Assembly: GCA_910578645.1 (NCBI GenBank)
Contig: CAJTQI010000008.1
Coordinates: 62,001-126,000 of the forward strand
Direction: 5' to 3'
Length of the DNA: 64,000 nt
Origin: an uncultured Lachnospiraceae bacterium
Lineage (GTDB): Bacteria; Bacillota; Clostridia; Lachnospirales; Lachnospiraceae
Both the position numbers and the translations under genes were made by a program. Each line of letters opens with the position of its first letter. Position 1 is the stretch's first letter. Under the pieces are notes generated by a model, which saw only the letters and a list, made by a program, of their open reading frames with translations, was not told the DNA's origin and searched no databases. This document shows, piece by piece, positions 25,490 through 33,422 of the stretch.

Positions 25490-26182
25490 ATGAGTGCAAT
25501 AGCGATTATAACTGCAAGGGGCGGGAGTAAAAGAATACCGGGTAAAAATAAAAAGGAGTTTCTCGGCAAGCCCATTCTGTGTTATTCCATAGAGGCGGCT
25601 CTGTCCTCGGGATTGTTTGAGGAGGTCATGGTGTCCACGGATGATGAGGAAATCGCACAGATTGCGCGGCAGGCGGGAGCCCATGTGCCTTTCATGCGCA
25701 GCAAGGATACGGCCGATGATTTCGCCACCACGGATGATGTTTTGATGGAAGTGCTTGCAGAGTACGAGAAGAGAGGGCAGGTTTTCGAATATATGGCTTG
25801 TATCTATCCCACCGCGCCTTTTGTCACCGCAAAGAAACTACAGGATGCTTTGCGGATTTTACAGGAAGAAAAGGGGAGTGGGGTTATGCCTGTGGTAAAG
25901 TATTCTTTTCCGCCTCAGCGGGGGATGGCGGTACGGGAGGGCAGGCTGGAATATTGCTATCCCGAAAATGCCATGAAGCGTTCCCAGGATTTGGAGAAAA
26001 TATACCATGACTGCGGGCAATTTTATATTTACAAAGTAGACGAATACCGAGCCTGCAAGGGAGAACTCCCGGACGGGTATGTGCCGATTGTTGTGCCTGA
26101 GACACAGGTGCAGGATATCGATAACTTGTCGGATTGGAAACTGGCGGAGATGAAATATAAAATGATGATGGAGGGGTGTTGA
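25490..26182 (+). CDS. pseF: CMP-pseudaminic acid synthetase, PseF
   Basis: A 230-residue cytidylyltransferase that activates Pse with CTP in the last cytosolic step. It has the nucleotide-binding AIITARGGSKRIPGKN motif at residues 4-19, the STDDEEIA stretch near residue 49, and the YPTAPFVT motif near 106, all as in PseF/NeuA proteins. Size is typical for PseF and shorter than bifunctional NeuA. ATG 25490 follows GGAGG by about seven bases. The stop codon TGA shares bases with the ATG of pseI. The choice of Pse over legionaminic or sialic acid is based on the companion pseB, pseC and pseI. Confidence 0.9.
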   Translation: MSAIAIITARGGSKRIPGKNKKEFLGKPILCYSIEAALSSGLFEEVMVSTDDEEIAQIARQAGAHVPFMRSKDTADDFATTDDVLMEVLAEYEKRGQVFEYMACIYPTAPFVTAKKLQDALRILQEEKGSGVMPVVKYSFPPQRGMAVREGRLEYCYPENAMKRSQDLEKIYHDCGQFYIYKVDEYRACKGELPDGYVPIVVPETQVQDIDNLSDWKLAEMKYKMMMEGC

Positions 26183-27231
26183 TGGAAAAGATAAAAATAG
26201 GGAACCGTGATGTGGGAGATGGAGAAAGGACGTACATTGTGGCGGAGATGTCCGCAAACCATCTGCAGGACTATGGGCGTGCCGAAGCAATCATCCAGGC
26301 TGCGGCGGACGCCGGGGCGGATGCGGTAAAGCTGCAGACCTACACGCCGGATACCATTACTTTTGACTGCGATAATAAATATTTCCAGATTACACAGGGG
26401 ACGATTTGGGACGGCACATCGCTCCATAAGCTCTATGAGACTGCATACACGCCATGGGAATGGCAGCCGAAGCTAAAGGAATTTGCACAAAGCCTCGGGA
26501 TGGAATGTTTTTCCTCGCCTTTTGACGCAACGGCGGTGGATTTTATGGAGAAGATGGATATGCCTGCCTATAAGGTCGCCTCTTTTGAAATCAATGATAT
26601 TCCTCTTATCCGTAAGATTGCCAGGATAGGGAAGCCTGTGATTATCGCCACAGGCGTAGCCTATCTGGAAGACATTGAGAGGGCGCTTAGGGTGTGCAAG
26701 GAGGAGGGAAACAACCAGGTTATCCTGTTAAAGTGTACGTCTACCTACCCTGCGCCTTATGAGGATATGAATATTAAAGTGATTCCCAATATGGCAGAGG
26801 TATTCGGCTGTGTGACCGGGCTGTCCGACCACAGCATGGGGAGCGCTGTGGCGGTGGCCAGCGTGGCCCTGGGGGCAAAGATGGTGGAGAAGCATCTGAC
26901 GCTCGCCCGTGCGGATGGCGGCCCGGACGCCGCGTTTTCCATGGAGCCTGGGGAATTTAAGAGGATGGTGGATGAAATCCGCATTGTGGAGAAGGCGGCC
27001 GGGAAGGTGACCTATGAATTGACGGAGAAACAGAAGAGAAGCCGGGAGGACAGCCGCTCCCTTTTCGTGGTAAAAGACGTGAAGGAGGGAGAACTTTTTA
27101 CGCAGGAAAATGTACGTTCCATACGTCCCGCGTTTGGGATGCATCCCATGTATTATGAAGAAGTGTTGGGGAAGAAAGCAAAGACGGATATCGAGAAAGG
27201 CACTCCTTTAGATTGGAAACTGATTGACTAA
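26182..27231 (+). CDS. pseI: Pseudaminic acid synthase, PseI
   Basis: PseI condenses 2,4-diacetamido-2,4,6-trideoxy-altrose with phosphoenolpyruvate to form Pse. The 349-residue protein has the NeuB barrel (AEMSANHLQDYGRA near residue 20, DAVKLQTYTPDTIT near 47, GLSDHSMG near 213) and a C-terminal antifreeze-like SAF domain starting at about residue 285 (SRSLFVVKDVKEGELFT). ATG 26182 overlaps the pseF stop codon as TGATG with GGAGG upstream, so the two are translationally coupled; the GTG at 26176 is not needed. The AEMSANH form is typical of PseI compared with NeuB. Confidence 0.93.
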   Translation: MEKIKIGNRDVGDGERTYIVAEMSANHLQDYGRAEAIIQAAADAGADAVKLQTYTPDTITFDCDNKYFQITQGTIWDGTSLHKLYETAYTPWEWQPKLKEFAQSLGMECFSSPFDATAVDFMEKMDMPAYKVASFEINDIPLIRKIARIGKPVIIATGVAYLEDIERALRVCKEEGNNQVILLKCTSTYPAPYEDMNIKVIPNMAEVFGCVTGLSDHSMGSAVAVASVALGAKMVEKHLTLARADGGPDAAFSMEPGEFKRMVDEIRIVEKAAGKVTYELTEKQKRSREDSRSLFVVKDVKEGELFTQENVRSIRPAFGMHPMYYEEVLGKKAKTDIEKGTPLDWKLID

Positions 27232-27341
27232 GAGACTATGTCACAGAATACAGGTATTGTCCGCATTGTTTTCAGATTTTGCACAGCTAAGTTGTGGCGG
27301 TTAGGGCAAAACAGTAAGCCAGGCAGGAAAGGGGTATATAC

Positions 27342-28556
27342 TTGGGTGAGACAGAGCAGAAAAAAATGATGATTCTGGGAGCCAGTGAGCTTCAGGTTCC
27401 GGCCATCCGGAAGGCGAAAGAACTAGGCTATCAGGTTATTCTTGTGGATTATAATGAAAAAGCGGTGGGATTTGAACTTGCTGACGTAAAACTTGTGGTC
27501 AGCACGTTAGACCAGGAAGAAGTATATCGCCAGGCGTTGATTTTTAAACCGGATATCGTGCTGACTTCCACCAGCGACGGCCCGGTGAGGACGGCGGCCT
27601 ATGTGAATGAGAAGTTAGGGAAGAAACCGGATTTGTCTTATGCCGACTCTCTGTGCGCTACAATCAAGAGCCATATGAGGCAGCGGCTGAAAGAGAAGAA
27701 GGTGCCGATTCCTGCATATTATGTGGTACAGAATTTCGGTGAGTTTAAGGAGGCGGTAGCGGCTCTACATGGCAGCAGCATCGTGAAACCTTCGGACAAT
27801 GCAGGCAGCCGTGGTGTAGTCTTACTGGACGGGGGAGAAATCCGTAACGAGGAAGAATTAAGCCGTATTTATGAATACAGTAAGGCAAATTCCAGGAACG
27901 GCACGATTATGGTGGAGGAGTATATGACCGGGCCGGAAGTGAGTGTGGAAGCCATGACGGTGAATGGACAGACGACTATCCTAGCGATTACGGATAAATT
28001 TATCACGCCGCCGCCCTATTTTGTGGAGATTGCCCACAGTGAGCCGAGCAGCCTGGATGCAGGGATACAGGAAGAAATCAGGAGGGTGGCTCTTGCGGCG
28101 GTTGCAGCCATAGGATTGCAGAACGGGCCCTCGCACACGGAGATTAAAGTGACGGAGGAAGGCCCGAAGGTCGTGGAATTGGCCGCCAGGCTGGGTGGGG
28201 ATTTTATCACTTCCAAGCTTGTGCCGCTATCCACCGGAGTGGATTTGGTAGGGGCTTCCGTCCTCCTTGCCACGGGACAGGAGCCGGACCTTACGCACCG
28301 GTGGAAGAAGGGTTCTGCAATTCATTTTATACAGGGAAAAGAAGGGATTATCAAGCGCATTGAGATGGAGGATGCCCTTTTGCAGCTTGAAGGTGTGGTG
28401 GAGACGGTGATTTATAAGAAAGCCGGGGACGCCGTGCATGGAACGAGGTCCAGCAACGACAGACTGGGACATATCATTACCGTGGGAGATACGGCCACGG
28501 AAGCTTTGGAGATTGGAAAGAAAGGGCTTGGAATGGTGCGGGTAGTGTATGAGTGA
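27342..28556 (+). CDS. ATP-grasp ligase next to Pse genes
   Basis: A 404-residue protein of the carbamoyl-phosphate-synthase/PylC-like ATP-grasp class. It begins with a Rossmann-like domain (MMILGASELQVPAIRKAKELG in two parts), then the ATP-grasp domain with the glycine-rich SIVKPSDNAGSRGV loop near residue 145 and the metal-site stretch KVVELAARLGGDF near 272, and a C-terminal domain of about 100 residues. Such enzymes join a carboxylate to an amine through an acyl phosphate. TTG 27342 is preferred because GGAAAGGGG lies just before it; ATG 27366 is possible. It directly follows pseI, where an N-acetyltransferase (PseH) might be expected. I infer that it attaches an acyl or amino-acid group to an amino sugar, perhaps Pse itself. 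The true substrate is unknown. Confidence 0.72.
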   Translation: MGETEQKKMMILGASELQVPAIRKAKELGYQVILVDYNEKAVGFELADVKLVVSTLDQEEVYRQALIFKPDIVLTSTSDGPVRTAAYVNEKLGKKPDLSYADSLCATIKSHMRQRLKEKKVPIPAYYVVQNFGEFKEAVAALHGSSIVKPSDNAGSRGVVLLDGGEIRNEEELSRIYEYSKANSRNGTIMVEEYMTGPEVSVEAMTVNGQTTILAITDKFITPPPYFVEIAHSEPSSLDAGIQEEIRRVALAAVAAIGLQNGPSHTEIKVTEEGPKVVELAARLGGDFITSKLVPLSTGVDLVGASVLLATGQEPDLTHRWKKGSAIHFIQGKEGIIKRIEMEDALLQLEGVVETVIYKKAGDAVHGTRSSNDRLGHIITVGDTATEALEIGKKGLGMVRVVYE

Positions 28557-28591
28557 GTGATGGTTTGGGAGAGAAATACTGGAGGAAGACT

Positions 28592-29638
28592 ATGAATGGA
28601 GAATATAAACCGCCTTTTACCATTACAGAAGCAATTACAAATCTTATGATAGAAATTGGTGAACTTGTAGGACGAATTGCAGGGCAGGAAAATCTTTCTA
28701 TGAATCCAAAACTTCGCAGGATTAACCGAATCAGGACAATACATTCTTCTCTTGCAATTGAGCAAAATACGATGTCATTTGAGCAGGTCAGCGATGTGAT
28801 TGGGGGAAAGCGTGTTCTTGCACCTCCAAAAGACATCCGGGAAGTTAAAAATGCTTATGAGGCTTACGAAGAACTGCAAAAAATGAACCCATATGCTATC
28901 AAAGATTTATTAAAAGCCCATAAGCTTATGATGGACGGTTTAGTCTCTGAGGCAGGGACATTCCGAAGCAGAGGAGTTGGGGTATATGCCGGAGAACAGT
29001 TGATTCATGCAGGAACACCGGCACAGTATATCCCGGAGACGGTGAAAGCCCTGTTTGGTTGGTTAAAAACATCAAAGCTTCATCCCTTAATAAAATCATG
29101 TGTTTTTCACTATGAGTTTGAGTTTATTCATCCTTTTGCTGATGGGAATGGGAGAACCGGAAGGTTATGGCACTCGTTGATTTTACAAAAATGGCAGCCT
29201 TTTTTTGCCTGGCTGCCCATAGAGACACTAATTTATGAAAACCAGGATGAATATTATAAAGCGATTAACCAGTCAAACACGGATGGCGAATCTACTGTAT
29301 TTATTGAATTTATGCTACAGGTTATTCGAGATTCATTATATGAGCTCGCAGAGAATCAAGAAAAAGGTTGTGAGATAAATGTCGGTGTAAATGTCGGTGT
29401 AAATGTCGGTGTAAATGTCGGTGTAAATATATTGGTTTTAAAAACAGAAGATAAAATCTTACGGATATTAGAGAGTAATCCTCAGATGAGTGCGCAGGGC
29501 ATTGCAGATACATTGGGAAAATCTAAAAGGCAGATTGAAAGGATTTTGTCAAAGTTAAAATCCGATGGAAAATTAGAGCGGGTTGGGGCTAGTAAATCAG
29601 GGTATTGGGTAGTAAAAGGTGAGCAAACAGGGAATTAA
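28592..29638 (+). CDS. Fic-domain protein with C-terminal winged helix (class II, self-inhibited)
   Basis: A 348-residue protein. The Fic active site HPFADGNGRTGR (residues 180-191) is complete, so it can be expected to transfer AMP or a related group to a target protein. Near the N-terminus SSLAIEQN (52-59) matches the inhibitory helix motif, with Gln where Gly or Asn is usual. Residues about 262-279 are a NVGV repeat encoded by four perfect 12 bp units. The end (about 283-340) is a winged helix-turn-helix. ATG 28592 follows GGAGG; the frame is open from 28553. Its codons are visibly more AT-rich than the neighbours, and a gene scar lies just downstream, so it is probably a later insertion into the glycan operon and not a glycan gene. 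Confidence 0.88.
   Translation: MNGEYKPPFTITEAITNLMIEIGELVGRIAGQENLSMNPKLRRINRIRTIHSSLAIEQNTMSFEQVSDVIGGKRVLAPPKDIREVKNAYEAYEELQKMNPYAIKDLLKAHKLMMDGLVSEAGTFRSRGVGVYAGEQLIHAGTPAQYIPETVKALFGWLKTSKLHPLIKSCVFHYEFEFIHPFADGNGRTGRLWHSLILQKWQPFFAWLPIETLIYENQDEYYKAINQSNTDGESTVFIEFMLQVIRDSLYELAENQEKGCEINVGVNVGVNVGVNVGVNILVLKTEDKILRILESNPQMSAQGIADTLGKSKRQIERILSKLKSDGKLERVGASKSGYWVVKGEQTGN
29377..29424 (+). repeat. Four perfect 12 bp tandem repeats inside the Fic gene
   Basis: The unit AAATGTCGGTGT occurs four times in a row and begins a fifth copy. Because 12 is a multiple of three, changes in copy number keep the frame and would only lengthen or shorten the linker between the Fic and winged-helix domains. 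Confidence 0.9.
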
Positions 29639-29760
29639 GAGTTGGCGTTACAGGAAAGGATAGGTATGATATTGGAGTGCGCAGGATTGTAAGGCTTTAC
29701 GACCCGGACGGGCACGTCGTTGAAGTGGGAGCAGTTTTGATTTGGAAGGGATTTGTTTAA
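29632..29760 (+). pseudogene. 3' remnant of a glyoxalase/VOC-family gene
   Basis: In the frame ending at TAA 29758-29760 the sequence reads VRRIVRLYDPDGHVVEVG, the classic C-terminal strand pair of vicinal-oxygen-chelate proteins, where the last Glu is a metal ligand. Only about 40 codons are left and there is no start or N-terminal half; upstream the frame runs into the end of the Fic gene. This is a truncated gene, probably cut by the event that brought in the Fic gene. Confidence 0.6.
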
Positions 29761-29762
29761 GA

Positions 29763-30839
29763 ATGAGGAAAGACAGAATTTATGTATGCCATACATACTA
29801 TCATGTATATGTTACATGTCTGAAGGAGCTTGCGCTGCCTGCGGAGCGGCAGGGCGGGGCGACACTGGTGTTGAGTATGATGTCGAACAACTTCGGGAAT
29901 CTGAAAGAGCGCGCCGAGGCAAGCGGACTTTTTGAAGAAGTAGTGATGTTTGACGAGAAAGAGGATGTTTTTTTCCCGGAACTGAAAAAATACCACACCG
30001 ACAGAGGCAATATCGTCTTAAACATGCTTGCACGTATCAGGTATACGAAATTATTCGGCAAGTTGGAAAAGGCTTATGTGCCGGTTGATTTTAAACAGTA
30101 TCAGGATATCTATGTGTTCTGCGACTCAGACCCTATCGGCTATTATTTAAGCTATGAGAAGATTTATTACCACGCCTTAGAAGACGGGCTTAACTGTATC
30201 CAATATTATGATACGGCACGCTATGATAACCGTGGGCATTTTGGGCTGAAGGCATGGATGGCGGCGCATAACCTGGTTTTTATCCAGAATGGGTACGCCA
30301 AATACTGCCTGGACATGGAAATCAATGACAAGAGCGTAGTGCCCTGTCCATGCAAAAAGTACATCGAGGTGCCAAGGGCCGAATTGGTAGAACGGCTGAC
30401 ACAAAAAGATAAGGATATCCTGATTCATCTGTTTATCGAAAATATGGACGGGCTTTTGGAACAACTTAGAATGGGGGAGACAGATAAGGTCCTGGTTCTC
30501 ACAGAGCCGCTATGCCCCTTGGATGTGAGGAGACAACTTTTTTCGGACGTGATTGAGGAATATGGAGTGGTGGACGGTAAAAAGGGACAGATACTGATTA
30601 AACCCCATCCCCGGGATGTGCTGGATTACAGAAAAGAATTTTCGCAATATATCGTTTTAAATGCCATGTTTCCCATGGAGATTCTAAACTTTATACCGAA
30701 TCTTACGTTCAGGCGCGTGGTGTCGGTGGCAACTGTGCCGAATGGGATTCAGTTTGCACAAGAGGTGCTTTTCCTGGGAGAAGACTTCCTGGATAAATAC
30801 GAAGAACCCGCCATCCACAGACAAAATGAGATGCTCTAA
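29763..30839 (+). CDS. Sialyltransferase-like glycosyltransferase (GT52/GT38 type), candidate pseudaminyltransferase
   Basis: A 358-residue soluble protein. The opening MRKDRIYVCHTYYHVYVT resembles the start of GT52-type enzymes. The two short motifs shared by bacterial sialyltransferases of the GT-B fold are present in the right order and spacing: EDG at residues 140-142 (LEDGLN) and HP at 282-283 (IKPHPRD), with a Ser-containing VSVATV stretch near 320. Known members use CMP-sialic acid. Since this locus makes CMP-Pse, a close relative of that donor, I infer transfer of Pse. It follows the Pse block, separated only by the Fic insertion and gene scar. ATG 29763 is chosen; a TTG at 29742 overlaps the scar. 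Family assignment is moderate, substrate is inference. Confidence 0.62.
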   Translation: MRKDRIYVCHTYYHVYVTCLKELALPAERQGGATLVLSMMSNNFGNLKERAEASGLFEEVVMFDEKEDVFFPELKKYHTDRGNIVLNMLARIRYTKLFGKLEKAYVPVDFKQYQDIYVFCDSDPIGYYLSYEKIYYHALEDGLNCIQYYDTARYDNRGHFGLKAWMAAHNLVFIQNGYAKYCLDMEINDKSVVPCPCKKYIEVPRAELVERLTQKDKDILIHLFIENMDGLLEQLRMGETDKVLVLTEPLCPLDVRRQLFSDVIEEYGVVDGKKGQILIKPHPRDVLDYRKEFSQYIVLNAMFPMEILNFIPNLTFRRVVSVATVPNGIQFAQEVLFLGEDFLDKYEEPAIHRQNEML

Positions 30840-31146
30840 TGGGTGCAAATGTCTGCGGTGTTTTGTCTGCTAAAGCGTCCTGAAATGAGAAACCACGCGA
30901 ATTACAACCAATATTTGCAATTCGATAGTCTGTTGTGCTAAAATATAATGATATTTTCCAAATGCTTCCTTTGGCAGGCAGAGAATATGCTTAAAGGAAT
31001 GGCGTTTGCCAGTGGCCAGGTTTACAGTATGGATAATGGTTTCAGATAAAGTAACACGGTGTTTTGGGAGCGTTATGTGTAGTAAGTAAACCAGGTTGTG
31101 GCAAGTCGGATACGGATTTAAGCGCAGGAAAGGACACACTACCGGT
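30840..31146 (+). promoter_or_regulatory. Gene-free gap with a possible promoter (TATAAT 30944-30949)
   Basis: About 300 bp separate the preceding transferase from the ABC flippase. A perfect TATAAT lies at 30944-30949 with a weak -35 (TTCGAT 30921-30926); a better TTGCAA at 30915 is too far away. I saw no convincing small gene, terminator or known RNA motif. Confidence 0.35.
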
Positions 31147-32898
31147 ATGATAAAAATATATAGAAAACTGATGGTTTTGTTGGACAGGCAGCAAAAGCGC
31201 AAGATGGTGTTGCTTGTTTTTCTTATGCTAATCGGTGCGATTTTAGAAACGCTTGGAATTTCCATGATTATGCCGGTGATGAATGTGGTGCTGGAAGAGA
31301 ACGCTGTGGAGAAACATGAATACTTACAAGTTATTTGCGGTGTTTTCCGGATAGACAATACGCGGGATTTGATGATTCTGGTCATGGTGGCGCTTGTGGT
31401 GATTTTTGCGCTCAAGAATCTGTTTCTTTTCGGACAGCAAAAGGTACAGTTGCGCTTCGTGTATACGAACCAGTTTGCCACATCCAGAAGAATGATGATT
31501 AATTTCATGAAACGTCCCTATGAATATTATCTGAATGCGGACACTTCCGTTATACAGAGGAATATCACATCCGATGTCAATAACATGTACGGGCTTATCC
31601 TGGCGCTGCTTGGGTTAGTCAGTGAAGCGATTGTGTTTATCTGTCTTGCGGTAGTCAGTCTTGTGGCGGATGTGTGGATGAGTATTACTGTCTCTGCGCT
31701 TTTGATAGTGGTTCTTTTGGTTATCAAATGTATCCTGAAGCCGATTATGAAGAAGGCGGGGGAAGAAAACCAGGATTATTACAGCGGCTTGTATAAGTGG
31801 ATTGACCAGTCGGTCATGGGTATCAAAGAGATTAAGATTGCAAATAAAGAGAGCTATTTCATCAACGAATATTCCAAATGCGGCGCAGGATATGTGGGAG
31901 CGGTACAGCGTTATAACCTGTTTAATGCTACGCCAAGACTCTTGATTGAGACGGTGGCAATTGCGGGGATGGTTTTGTATATGATGTTACAGCTTTTGCA
32001 GGGAACGCAGGTGACGGATATTATGCCCCAGCTTACGCTGCTTGCCATGGCGGCGATGCGTCTGATTCCTTGTGCCAACAGAATCAATAACCATCTCACT
32101 TCCATTTCTTATTTTGAGCCTTTTTTCATGGGTGTAAGCGATAATTTGCAGGAGGAAATACGGGACGAGAGTATTGATTATGGGGAGGAAACTTACCAGA
32201 AGAAAATAGAGGTGGAGAAGCTCCCTATCAGGAAAGAGATTTGTTTGGAAAATATCACGTTTAAGTATCCTAACACGGATGTGCTGATTTTTGACCATGC
32301 GGATATGACAATACCTATCGGCAGTGCAGTGGGGATTGTGGGGACATCCGGAGCGGGAAAAACGACTATTGTGGATATTATGCTTGGTCTTTTACAGGTG
32401 GAGACGGGCAGTATCCTGGCGGACGGCGTGGAGGTGCGGGAACACTATGCATCCTGGCTGAAAAATATCGGTTACATTCCTCAGACCATCTTTATGATTG
32501 ATTCTTCTATCCGTAAGAATGTGGCGTTTGGGTGTGCGGATGAAGATATTGACGATGATAAAGTATGGGAGGCATTGAAAGAGGCGCAGCTTGACGGATT
32601 TGTAAAAGGGCTCCCGGAGGGGCTTGACACTAGCATCGGCGAGCGTGGCATACGTCTGTCAGGCGGGCAGAGACAGCGAATCGGTATTGCCAGGGCGCTT
32701 TTTGAAGACCCGGAAGTGTTGGTCTTAGATGAGGCTACTTCCGCCCTTGACAATGAGACTGAGGCGGCAATCATGGATTCCATCAACAGGCTGCATGGGC
32801 GCAAAACACTTATTATTATTGCACACAGACTGCAGACAATTGAAAAATGTGATGTGGTATACAGGGTTGTGGACGGCAAGGCGCTCAGGGAGAGGTAG
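31147..32898 (+). CDS. ABC-type lipid-linked oligosaccharide flippase, PglK/MsbA-like
   Basis: A 583-residue half-transporter: six membrane helices in the first ~330 residues, then an ATPase domain with Walker A GTSGAGKTT (399-407), Q-loop near PQTIFM, signature LSGGQRQRIG (504-513), Walker B VLVLDEATSALD (524-535) and switch His560. As a homodimer it would move a lipid-linked glycan across the membrane. The N-terminal part (LLDRQQKRKMVLLVFLMLIG) and the glycan setting favour the PglK-like branch over drug exporters. No Wzx-type flippase is seen in the window, so this is the likely exporter for the undecaprenyl-diphosphate glycan begun by the PglC-like enzyme. ATG 31147 is preferred over TTG 31096; the ribosome site is modest. 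Confidence 0.82.
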   Translation: MIKIYRKLMVLLDRQQKRKMVLLVFLMLIGAILETLGISMIMPVMNVVLEENAVEKHEYLQVICGVFRIDNTRDLMILVMVALVVIFALKNLFLFGQQKVQLRFVYTNQFATSRRMMINFMKRPYEYYLNADTSVIQRNITSDVNNMYGLILALLGLVSEAIVFICLAVVSLVADVWMSITVSALLIVVLLVIKCILKPIMKKAGEENQDYYSGLYKWIDQSVMGIKEIKIANKESYFINEYSKCGAGYVGAVQRYNLFNATPRLLIETVAIAGMVLYMMLQLLQGTQVTDIMPQLTLLAMAAMRLIPCANRINNHLTSISYFEPFFMGVSDNLQEEIRDESIDYGEETYQKKIEVEKLPIRKEICLENITFKYPNTDVLIFDHADMTIPIGSAVGIVGTSGAGKTTIVDIMLGLLQVETGSILADGVEVREHYASWLKNIGYIPQTIFMIDSSIRKNVAFGCADEDIDDDKVWEALKEAQLDGFVKGLPEGLDTSIGERGIRLSGGQRQRIGIARALFEDPEVLVLDEATSALDNETEAAIMDSINRLHGRKTLIIIAHRLQTIEKCDVVYRVVDGKALRER

Positions 32899-32946
32899 TG
32901 ACATAAGGAATAGGAAAAATATTTACGAAGGGGAAATGACAGTGTT

Positions 32947-33375
32947 ATGAAAAAACTTTGGGATTTTTGTTGGGGAATGTATAAGGAACATGAAGAGGGG
33001 ATGAACTATTTGATTTTTGGTTTCCTTGCATTTGTGTTAAATTATGTGCTCTATTTCCTGTTCTCATCCGTGATGCAGATGCATTATATGCTTGCTACGG
33101 CTGTTTCCTGGGTATTGACGGTGGTGTTCGCATATTGGACAAACCGAACATTTGTGTTTAAGAGCAAAAATAAGGATGTGCAGTCTCTTGGAAAAGAGTT
33201 TACTGCTTTTATCGGTGCGAGGGTGGCCACGGAAGTGCTAGAACTTGTCCTTATGTTCCTGATGGTGGATGTGGCAGGGATAAATGAATATTTCTCTAAG
33301 CTGGTCTGTCAGGTACTTGTGATTGTGGCCAATTATTTTCTTAGCAAATTGTGGATTTTTAAGGAAAAGAAGTAA
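32947..33375 (+). CDS. GtrA-family membrane protein
   Basis: A 142-residue protein with four membrane helices and the GtrA hallmarks NYLIFGFLAFVLNYVLYF near the start, FAYWTNRTFVFKS around residue 61, and the closing LSKLWIFKEK. GtrA proteins are thought to help move undecaprenyl-phosphate-linked single sugars across the membrane for GT-C enzymes. A polyprenyl-phosphate glycosyltransferase is encoded at 40107 and several GT-C-like proteins surround it, so the three parts of such a system are present. It lies 48 bp after the flippase gene. Confidence 0.87.
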   Translation: MKKLWDFCWGMYKEHEEGMNYLIFGFLAFVLNYVLYFLFSSVMQMHYMLATAVSWVLTVVFAYWTNRTFVFKSKNKDVQSLGKEFTAFIGARVATEVLELVLMFLMVDVAGINEYFSKLVCQVLVIVANYFLSKLWIFKEKK

Positions 33376-33422
33376 CAGTGCCACCCTGAAATATCTGTGG
33401 TGTTCTTATGGAGGACATGGAA

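Noticed and set aside
29377..29424. CRISPR-like repeats
   Set aside because: The 12 bp units are directly tandem without spacers and encode an in-frame NVGV linker. No CRISPR array was seen elsewhere.
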